Part shown: positions 13,591-18,792 of the stretch, piece by piece
Layout of the letters: every line of letters starts with the position of its first letter
Numbering within the stretch: the stretch's first letter is position 1
From: Pseudomonadota bacterium
Lineage (GTDB): Bacteria; Pseudomonadota; Alphaproteobacteria; Caulobacterales; Caulobacteraceae
Direction: 5' to 3'
Length of the DNA stretch: 18,792 nt
Assembly: GCA_023424215.1 (NCBI GenBank)
Contig: JAFAEC010000034.1
Span: 1 to 18,792 of the forward strand
Notes under the pieces: generated by a model
Seen by the model: only the letters and a program-made list of their open reading frames with translations
Database searches by the model: none
Told to the model about the DNA's origin: nothing
Translations under genes and position numbers: made by a program

Positions 13591-15479
13591 AGCCGCTCAA
13601 CCCGGTCGTCGCCGAGGTCACCGCCCGCATCGTCGAGCGCAGCCGCGCGACCCGCGCCGACTACCTGCGCCGCATGGACGCCGCCGGCTCCGACAAGCCC
13701 GGCCGGGCCAAGCTCAGCTGCGCCAACTGGGCCCACGCCTTCGCCGGCCAGCCGGTGGTCGACAAGCTGACCGTCATGTCGGGCGCGCAGCCCAATGTCG
13801 GCATCGTCACCGCCTACAACGACATGCTCTCGGCCCACGTCCCGTTCGAGCGCTTCCCGCCGATCATCCGCGAAGCGGCGCGCGAGATGGGGGCCACGGC
13901 CCAGGTCGCCGGCGCCACCCCGGCGATGTGCGACGGCGTCACCCAGGGCCGTCCGGGCATGGAGCTGTCGCTGTTCAGCCGCGACGTCATCGCCATGTCC
14001 ACCGGCGTCGCCCTGACCCACGACGCCTTCGACGCCGCCGTCTGCCTCGGCGTCTGCGACAAGATCGTGCCCGGCCTGTTCATGGGCTCGCTGGCCTTCG
14101 GCCACCTGCCGGTGGTCTTCGCCCCCGCCGGCCCCATGCCCTCGGGCATTCCCAACGCCGAGAAGGCCCGCGTCCGCGCCCTCTACGCCCAGGGCAAGGT
14201 CGACCGCCATACCCTGCTGCAGAGCGAGGTCGGCTCCTATCACTCGCCGGGCACTTGCACCTTCTACGGCACCGCTAACTCCAACCAGATGATGATGGAG
14301 CTGGCCGGGCTGCACCTGCCCTCGACAGCCTTCGTCCACCCCGAGACCGGGCTGCGCGACGCCCTCACCGCCGCCGCCGCGAAACAGGCGGTGCGGCTCG
14401 CCCGCGAGGGCCGCGGCCGCATGGCCGACGTCATCGACGAGCGCTCGATCGTCAACATGATCGTCGCCCTGCTGGCCACCGGCGGCTCGACCAACCACGC
14501 CATTCACCTGGTGGCCATGGCCCGCGCCGCCGGCGTCCTGATCGACTGGACCGACATGGACCAGCTGTCGTCGGTCACCCCGCTGCTGGCCCGCGTCTAT
14601 CCCAACGGCTCGGCCGACGTGAACGCCTTCCAGGCCGCCGGCGGCGTCGCCTTCGTGGCCCGCGAACTGGCGGAGAACGGCCACATCCACGCCGACGTCG
14701 AGACCATCATGGGCTCCGGCATCCACCACTATTTCCAGGAGCCCTCGCTGATCGACGGCGAACTGGTCTGGCGCGACGGCGTGGCCGAGAGCCTCGACAC
14801 GGACATCCTCCGCCCCGCCTCCGATCCGTTCCAGAAGGACGGCGGCCTGCGCCTCGTGCAGGGCGACCTCGGCCGGGCGGTGATCAAGGTCTCGGCGGTC
14901 AAGCCCGAGCACCGCATCATCGAGGCCCCCGCCGCCGTGTTCGAGACCCAGGAGGAGGCCCTGCAGGCCTTCAAGGACGGCAGGCTGGACCGCGACGTCG
15001 TCGTGGTGCTGCGCTTCCAGGGTCCGAAAGCCAACGGAATGCCCGAACTGCACAGCCTGTCGCCGGCGCTCGGCGTGCTGCAGGACAAGGGCTTCAAGGT
15101 CGCCTTCGTCACCGACGGCCGCATGTCGGGCGCCTCGGGCAAGACCCCGGCCGCCATCCACGTCAGCCCCGAGGCCCTGGCCGGCGGACCGCTGGCCCAC
15201 GTCCGCGACGGCGACCTGATCCGACTCGACGCCGAAGCGGGCGTCCTGACCACGGTCGGCGTCGGCGACCTCCGCGACCGCCCCGCGGCGCAGCGCAGCG
15301 AGGCTCACGCCAGCGGCTCGGCCTGGGGCTTCGGCCGCGAGCTGTTCGCCTCGTTCCGCCAGGTGGTCAGCACGGCCGAGGAAGGCGCCTCGGTCTGTTT
15401 CGCCGGCCCGGTCGCGCCGAACGGCCATGCCGACGGGCCGCCCGATCCGAACGTCGTCGACCGGGCGGTGGACGCCTGA
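13587..15479 (+). CDS. edd: Phosphogluconate dehydratase (Entner-Doudoroff)
   Basis: The protein has 630 residues and belongs to the IlvD/Edd family of Fe-S dehydratases. It converts 6-phosphogluconate to 2-keto-3-deoxy-6-phosphogluconate. Cluster cysteines and surrounding signatures are present: C115 in A-M-C-D-G-V-T-Q-G, C157 in L-G-V-C-D-K-I-V-P-G and C224 in G-T-C-T-F-Y-G-T-A-N-S-N-Q-M-M-M-E. Later signatures are A-T-G-G-S-T-N-H-A-I-H-L and T-D-G-R-M-S-G-A-S-G-K, both diagnostic for the family. The start is the ATG overlapping the pgl stop (ATGA); the frame is open further upstream but only as a pgl shadow. It is slightly longer than the E. coli enzyme (about 600), with a hydrophilic C-terminal tail (G-H-A-D-G-P-P-D-P-N-V-V-D). 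The next pathway enzyme, KDPG aldolase (eda), is not encoded nearby. Confidence 0.98.
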   Translation: MKPLNPVVAEVTARIVERSRATRADYLRRMDAAGSDKPGRAKLSCANWAHAFAGQPVVDKLTVMSGAQPNVGIVTAYNDMLSAHVPFERFPPIIREAAREMGATAQVAGATPAMCDGVTQGRPGMELSLFSRDVIAMSTGVALTHDAFDAAVCLGVCDKIVPGLFMGSLAFGHLPVVFAPAGPMPSGIPNAEKARVRALYAQGKVDRHTLLQSEVGSYHSPGTCTFYGTANSNQMMMELAGLHLPSTAFVHPETGLRDALTAAAAKQAVRLAREGRGRMADVIDERSIVNMIVALLATGGSTNHAIHLVAMARAAGVLIDWTDMDQLSSVTPLLARVYPNGSADVNAFQAAGGVAFVARELAENGHIHADVETIMGSGIHHYFQEPSLIDGELVWRDGVAESLDTDILRPASDPFQKDGGLRLVQGDLGRAVIKVSAVKPEHRIIEAPAAVFETQEEALQAFKDGRLDRDVVVVLRFQGPKANGMPELHSLSPALGVLQDKGFKVAFVTDGRMSGASGKTPAAIHVSPEALAGGPLAHVRDGDLIRLDAEAGVLTTVGVGDLRDRPAAQRSEAHASGSAWGFGRELFASFRQVVSTAEEGASVCFAGPVAPNGHADGPPDPNVVDRAVDA

Positions 15480-15495
15480 TGCAGAGGGAAACGCA

Positions 15496-16473
15496 GTGAC
15501 CGTGGCCTGGGACAAGACCCTTCTGGTCGGCGACGTGGGCGGGACCAACGCCCGCTTCGCCATCGCCCACATGATCAACGGCAAGCCGGTGCTTGAGCAC
15601 CACGAGAGCTTCAAGGGCGCCGACCACCCGACCTTCCTCGGGGCCGTGCAGGCCTTCATCGACGGCTGCGAGGCCCGACCGACCGCAGGCGTCATCGCCG
15701 TGGCCGGTCCCGTCACCGACGGCGAGATCGACCTGACCAACTCCCCCTGGCGGCTGTCCGAGGCCCAGCTCGGGACCCTCGGCCTCAGGCCGGCCCGGCT
15801 GATCAACGACTTCGAGGCCCTGGCCTGGGGCGCGCCGATCGTGCCGGCGGACGAACTGGCCTCCCTCGGCGGTCCCGACGAGGGCGACCCCGACAGCGCC
15901 ATCGCCGTGCTCGGCCCGGGCACCGGCTTCGGCGTCTCGGCCCTCGTCCGCGACGGCCGCGGCGGGGAGATGGCCATGCCGTCCGAGGGCGGCCACGCCT
16001 GCTTCGCCCCCGGCGACCCGATCGAGGACGAGATCCTGCGCATCCTGCGCCGCCGCTACGACCGCGTCTCCATCGAGCGCCTGATCTGCGGCCCCGGCCT
16101 GCTCAACATGCACCGCGCCCTGGCCGAGATCGACGGACGCGAGACCCACATCGACGACCCGGCCCAGATCACCTCCCAGGCCCTCGAGGACCCGCGCAGC
16201 CCCTGCGGCGCCACCCTCGCCCGCTTCTGCGCCATCCTCGGCGCCGTGGCCGGCGACATCGCCCTGACCACCGGCGCCCGGGGCGGGGTCTACATCGCCG
16301 GCGGCATCGCCCCGCGCATCCTGCCCTTCCTCCAGGCCAGCCCGTTCCGCGAGCGGTTCGAGCGCAAGGGCCGCTTCACCGACTACATGAAGGCCATCCC
16401 GACCAGGGTCATCCTGCACAAGCACGCCGCCCTGCTCGGCGCGGCGCGGGTGGCTTTCGCGAACGGCGGCTGA
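15496..16473 (+). CDS. glk: Glucokinase
   Basis: The protein has 325 residues and belongs to the bacterial glucokinase family (PF02685 type), which phosphorylates glucose to glucose-6-phosphate, the zwf substrate. Motifs are the phosphate loop G-D-V-G-G-T-N-A-R-F (12-21), the catalytic Asp in I-N-D-F-E-A-L-A-W-G (D105), L-G-P-G-T-G-F-G-V-S (139-148), the glucose-binding E-G-G-H (164-167), L-I-C-G-P-G-L-L-N-M-H, and Y-I-A-G-G-I-A-P-R-I. The GTG at 15496 is chosen over the GTG at 15502 because GAGG at 15484-15487 lies 8 nt before it. The frame is open upstream into edd, but that part is not conserved in kind. It starts 16 nt after edd and closes the operon, which then covers free glucose to KDPG. 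Confidence 0.97.
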   Translation: MTVAWDKTLLVGDVGGTNARFAIAHMINGKPVLEHHESFKGADHPTFLGAVQAFIDGCEARPTAGVIAVAGPVTDGEIDLTNSPWRLSEAQLGTLGLRPARLINDFEALAWGAPIVPADELASLGGPDEGDPDSAIAVLGPGTGFGVSALVRDGRGGEMAMPSEGGHACFAPGDPIEDEILRILRRRYDRVSIERLICGPGLLNMHRALAEIDGRETHIDDPAQITSQALEDPRSPCGATLARFCAILGAVAGDIALTTGARGGVYIAGGIAPRILPFLQASPFRERFERKGRFTDYMKAIPTRVILHKHAALLGAARVAFANGG

Positions 16474-16498
16474 GGCCGACGCCGACGCTCACTTTTTT
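16460..16498 (+). terminator. Possible weak terminator after glk
   Basis: GC-rich sequence around the glk stop can form short stems, such as CGGC-TGAG-GCCG near 16467-16478, and a run of six T residues follows at 16493-16498. The stem is short and separated from the T-run by about 14 bases, so termination here is uncertain. The T-run could equally be an AT-rich element of the next promoter. Confidence 0.25.
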
Positions 16499-16510
16499 AT
16501 CACGGCGCCG

Positions 16511-16535
16511 TGAACCTTCCGGGAAGCGTGGCGTT
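16511..16535 (+). promoter_or_regulatory. Possible EcfG/SigT-type promoter of the small lipoprotein
   Basis: TGAAC (16511-16515), a 16-base spacer, then CGTT (16532-16535) match the alphaproteobacterial general-stress sigma factor consensus GGAAC-N16/17-CGTT except for the first base. Transcription would begin near 16542, leaving a leader of about 30 nt that contains the ribosome site GGAGGG at 16555-16560. Confidence 0.45.
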
Positions 16536-16570
16536 TCAGCAGTCCCAATCCATCGGAGGGACTGTTCCCA

Positions 16571-16843
16571 ATGCGCAAGTTCACCATCGCCGCCGCCGCC
16601 ATGTTCGCCGTCGCCGGCCTCGCCGCCTGCGGCGAAAGCGCCGCCGACAAGGCCGCCGAGCAGCAGGCCGACGCCCTGGAAGCCGAAGCCGCGGCCACGC
16701 CGAACGAGGCCGAGGAAACCATGCTGAACGAGAAGGCCGACCAGATCGAGCAGCAGGCCGGCAACGCCGACGGCGGCATGACCACCGAGAACACCCCGGA
16801 CACCTCGCCCAGCGAGATGAACCCGGGTCAGCCGGCGCAGTAA
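16571..16843 (+). CDS. Small lipoprotein with Ala/Glu-rich helical region
   Basis: The protein has 90 residues. The signal peptide ends in the lipobox G-L-A-A-C with the acylated cysteine at C20, so it should be a membrane-anchored lipoprotein. The mature part is rich in Ala, Glu, Asp and Gln (about 24-66), with a pattern suited to a helix or coiled coil (A-D-K-A-A-E-Q-Q-A-D-A-L-E-A-E-A), then a Pro/Thr/Ser/Asn-rich tail ending P-G-Q-P-A-Q. No enzymatic motif is present and the family is not recognised. GGAGGG ten bases upstream supports the start. It stands alone between glk and a strong terminator, with a possible EcfG-type promoter, which would fit an envelope stress protein; that role is inference. 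Confidence 0.85.
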   Translation: MRKFTIAAAAMFAVAGLAACGESAADKAAEQQADALEAEAAATPNEAEETMLNEKADQIEQQAGNADGGMTTENTPDTSPSEMNPGQPAQ

Positions 16844-16861
16844 GCTCCGGACATCCTCAAG

Positions 16862-16893
16862 AAGCCCCCGTCGCATCGCGGCGGGGGCTTTTT
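16862..16893 (+). terminator. Rho-independent terminator after the small lipoprotein
   Basis: AAGCCCCCG (16862-16870) pairs with CGGGGGCTT (16882-16890) around an 11-base loop and runs straight into five T residues (16889-16893). It lies between two convergent genes. On the opposite strand the stem is followed only by CTTCTTG, so its strength there is likely lower. Confidence 0.9.
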
Positions 16894-16901
16894 CGTGCCC
16901 G

Positions 16902-17318
16902 TCAGTCGACGCAGATCGACGGCCCGGCCCGGCCGTTCTCGACCGTGGCGTAACAGCCGAACCGCCCGCTGTCGGCCTGGCAGCGGCCCGCGGCCGCGGC
17001 GCCTGCGGCCGGGAACGGCGCCTCCTCCACCCGGCAGTCGCCCAGGCAGTCATCGCCGTCGGTGCAGCGCTTGCCTGCGTCGGCGTAGCTGATCACGCAC
17101 TGCAGCGTCTGCATCCGGCCCTGCGGCAGCATGCGCCCGCCCCGCGCCTCGCAGTCCGAGGCCTCGGTCCGCTCGGGAACGCGCACCGGCGGGGGCACGT
17201 CGGTGGTGTCGATGTCGCGCACCACCGGCGGCTCCTGGTCGCCCTCGGCGAGCGTCGTCGGCATCGGCTGGCAGGCCGCCGCCAGCAGGCCCACGGCGAG
17301 GATCAGCAGGCGCTTCAT
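16902..17318 (-). CDS. Eight-cysteine lipoprotein coupled to hmgA
   Basis: The protein has 138 residues. The signal peptide M-K-R-L-L-I-L-A-V-G-L-L-A-A-A-C has a lipobox with the lipidated Cys at 16. A Pro-rich linker (about 28-50) leads to a compact domain with eight further cysteines at 56, 74, 85, 91, 95, 113, 122 and 136. This suggests four disulfides in the periplasm or at the outer membrane. The core reads D-C-E-A-R-G-G-R, then Q-C-V-I-S-Y-A-D-A-G-K-R-C and D-C-L-G-D-C-R. I do not recognise a named family. Its ATG overlaps the hmgA stop as ATGA, so the two are translationally coupled, although no link between a cysteine-rich lipoprotein and homogentisate breakdown is known to me. Confidence 0.85.
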   Translation of the reverse strand: MKRLLILAVGLLAAACQPMPTTLAEGDQEPPVVRDIDTTDVPPPVRVPERTEASDCEARGGRMLPQGRMQTLQCVISYADAGKRCTDGDDCLGDCRVEEAPFPAAGAAAAGRCQADSGRFGCYATVENGRAGPSICVD

Positions 17319-18613
17319 CCGATCCGTCCCTTCTCGAAGCCGGTCCACACGTCGTCGTAGTCCAGCTGCATGGTCGGACTGGTTTGCGCCCATTCCGTGG
17401 TGCGGATCGGCATCCGGCTCTCGAACATGAAGGCCAGGGTGTTCTCGATCTTCACCGGCTTCAGGTCGGCCTTCACCGCCTTGTCGTAGCTGGCCTGGTC
17501 GGGCCCGTGGCCGCTCATGCAGTTGTGCAGGGACGCCCCGCCCGGGGCGAAGCCGCCCTCCTTGGCATCGTACTCGCCGAACACCAGCCCCATGAATTCG
17601 CTCATCACGTTTCGGTGGAACCACGGCGGCCGGAAGGTGTCCTCGGCCACCATCCAGCGCGGCGGGAAGATCACGAAGTCGCAGTTGGCCGTCCCCGCCG
17701 TGTCCGACGGCGATGTCAGGACGGTGAAGATCGACGGGTCCGGATGGTCGAAGCTGACCGTGCCGATCGTGTTGAATTTCGCCGTGTCGTAGCGGTAGGG
17801 GGCCAGGTTGCCGTGCCAGCCGACCACGTCCAGCGGGCTGTGGGCGAAGGTCGTGGTCCACAGCCGGCCGCCGAATTTCTGCACGCACTCGGTCGGACGA
17901 TCGACGTCCTCGTACCAGGCGACCGGGGTCTCGAAGTCGCGCGGATTGGCCAGGCCGTTGGCCCCGATCGGTCCGAGGTCGGGGATGCGGAAGATGGCCC
18001 CGTAGTTCTCGCAGACATAGCCGCGGATCTCGCCCTCGCACTCGACCCGGAAACGCACCCCGCGCGGGATGACGACGATCTCCCCGGGCCGGGCGTCAAG
18101 CCGTCCCATTTCCGTGACAAAGACCTGTTGTCCCATTTGCGGGACGATCAGCAGCTCGCCGTCGGCGCAGTAGAACACCCGGTCGACCATCGACCGGTTG
18201 GCCGCATACAGGTGGATGCCGATCCCGCCCGCCGCGTCCGGATCGCCGTTGCCGCCGTAGGTGACCAGCCCCTCGACCCAGTCGGTGGGTTCGGACGGAA
18301 TGGGCAGCGGGTCCCAGCGCATCCGGTTGGGCGACGGCGGCGCGTCCGTGAACGGCCCCGAGCGCACCCGGCCCTGCTCGAAGGGCTTGTAGGCCGGATG
18401 CTGCGCCGACGGCCGCAGCCGGTACAGCCAGCTGCGCCTGTTCTCGCTGCGCGGGGCGGTGAAGGCCGTGCCGGACAGCTGCTCGGCGTACAGGCCCAGC
18501 GAATGCCGCTGCGGCGAGTTGCGCCCCTCCGGCAGCGCCCCTTCGACCGCCTCGGTCGAGAAGTGATTGCCGAACCCCGGCATGTATCCTGGCGCGTTGG
18601 CTCGCGTCGTCAT
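17315..18613 (-). CDS. hmgA: Homogentisate 1,2-dioxygenase
   Basis: The protein has 432 residues, the usual length. It opens the ring of homogentisate to maleylacetoacetate in phenylalanine and tyrosine breakdown. Iron ligands are visible at H333 and E339 (W-F-H-R-N-V-M-S-E-F-M-G) and H369 (H-N-C-M-S-G-H-G-P-D); the likely catalytic His is H290 (F-D-H-P-D-P-S). The N-terminal block Y-M-P-G-F-G-N-H-F-S-T-E-A and the A-P-R-S-E-N-R-R-S-W-L-Y-R-L-R-P block are also typical. The start ATG has GGGAG nine bases upstream. Downstream pathway genes (maleylacetoacetate isomerase, fumarylacetoacetase) are not in the window. The upstream region beyond about 18725 is lost in the poly-G tract, so any divergent regulator gene is not visible. 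Confidence 0.98.
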   Translation of the reverse strand: MTTRANAPGYMPGFGNHFSTEAVEGALPEGRNSPQRHSLGLYAEQLSGTAFTAPRSENRRSWLYRLRPSAQHPAYKPFEQGRVRSGPFTDAPPSPNRMRWDPLPIPSEPTDWVEGLVTYGGNGDPDAAGGIGIHLYAANRSMVDRVFYCADGELLIVPQMGQQVFVTEMGRLDARPGEIVVIPRGVRFRVECEGEIRGYVCENYGAIFRIPDLGPIGANGLANPRDFETPVAWYEDVDRPTECVQKFGGRLWTTTFAHSPLDVVGWHGNLAPYRYDTAKFNTIGTVSFDHPDPSIFTVLTSPSDTAGTANCDFVIFPPRWMVAEDTFRPPWFHRNVMSEFMGLVFGEYDAKEGGFAPGGASLHNCMSGHGPDQASYDKAVKADLKPVKIENTLAFMFESRMPIRTTEWAQTSPTMQLDYDDVWTGFEKGRIG

Positions 18614-18635
18614 GTGCGTTTTCTCCCGTTGGGGA

Positions 18636-18643
18636 GATTTAGC
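18636..18643 (-). promoter_or_regulatory. Caulobacter-type -10 element for hmgA
   Basis: On the minus strand this reads GCTAAATC, matching the Caulobacter housekeeping -10 pattern GCTANAWC. It would start transcription near 18629 and leave a leader of about 15 nt holding the ribosome site. No good TTGAC-like -35 is found at the expected distance, so the promoter may need an activator. Confidence 0.4.
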
Positions 18644-18725
18644 CCCCGGCGGAAGGCCCCGCCACCCCCGGGAAACACCGTAGCCGTTGCGGGGGCCTGC
18701 GGTCGGGACTGGCTCACCTCCCCGT

Positions 18726-18792
<67 letters not shown>

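Noticed and set aside
16493..16512. T-run followed by the 12-bp palindrome CACGGCGCCGTG, considered as a terminator
   Set aside because: The T-run precedes the stem on the + strand and becomes an A-run after it on the - strand, so it has the wrong order for an intrinsic terminator in both directions.
18623..18636. CTCCC-GTTG-GGGAG hairpin overlapping the hmgA ribosome site, as a possible sequestering RNA switch
   Set aside because: A GCTAAATC -10 element at 18636-18643 would start transcription near 18629, inside the hairpin, so the RNA would lack one arm. Kept only as a dyad coincidence unless the start site proves to be further upstream.

Overview
The window is very GC-rich (about 70%), densely packed and made of ordinary chromosomal genes of an alphaproteobacterium. 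The best fit is a member of the Caulobacterales, such as Brevundimonas or a relative. That placement rests on the zwf-pgl-edd-glk Entner-Doudoroff operon, the abundance of TonB-dependent receptors, a GCTAAATC -10-like element and an EcfG-like promoter. It is inference, not a database match. There are no RNA genes, insertion sequences, prophage genes or CRISPR arrays. The last ~67 bases are a G homopolymer that looks like a sequencing or contig-end artefact.

Region 1 (2-5987, + strand) reads as one operon: the 3' part of a TonB-dependent receptor, a three-helix PepSY-type membrane protein, an exported DUF2271 protein, an exported DUF4198 protein, an ApbE-type FAD:protein FMN transferase, and a membrane-anchored flavodoxin/FAD/NADPH reductase. 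The DUF2271 protein carries D-G-I-S-S-A-T, which matches the ApbE flavinylation consensus. The operon can therefore be read as an electron wire: NADPH, cytosolic FAD and FMN, a membrane step, then a covalently bound periplasmic flavin. The likely job is reducing ferric ligands brought in by the receptor.

Region 2 (5991-10236, - strand) converges on it with only 3 nt between stop codons. It encodes a BphA4-type ferredoxin reductase, a Fiu-like siderophore TonB receptor and the 2OG-Fe(II) hydroxylase PiuC. A 19-bp Fur-like inverted repeat lies just upstream of the receptor, followed by a second imperfect dyad with a similar half-site. Regions 1 and 2 together form an iron-acquisition and redox island.

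Region 3 (10360-11244, + strand) is an unrecognised secreted protein built from two copies of one domain exactly 144 residues apart, each with a conserved cysteine pair.

Region 4 (11424-16473, + strand) is the Entner-Doudoroff operon: zwf, pgl, edd and glk, with overlapping or nearly abutting genes. Its upstream region holds several perfect inverted repeats without T-tracts. The KDPG aldolase gene (eda) is not in the window.

Region 5 (16511-18643) holds a small lipoprotein gene with a possible EcfG-type general-stress promoter and a strong intrinsic terminator. Convergent with it is a two-gene unit, hmgA (homogentisate 1,2-dioxygenase, tyrosine/phenylalanine breakdown) followed by an eight-cysteine lipoprotein translationally coupled to it.
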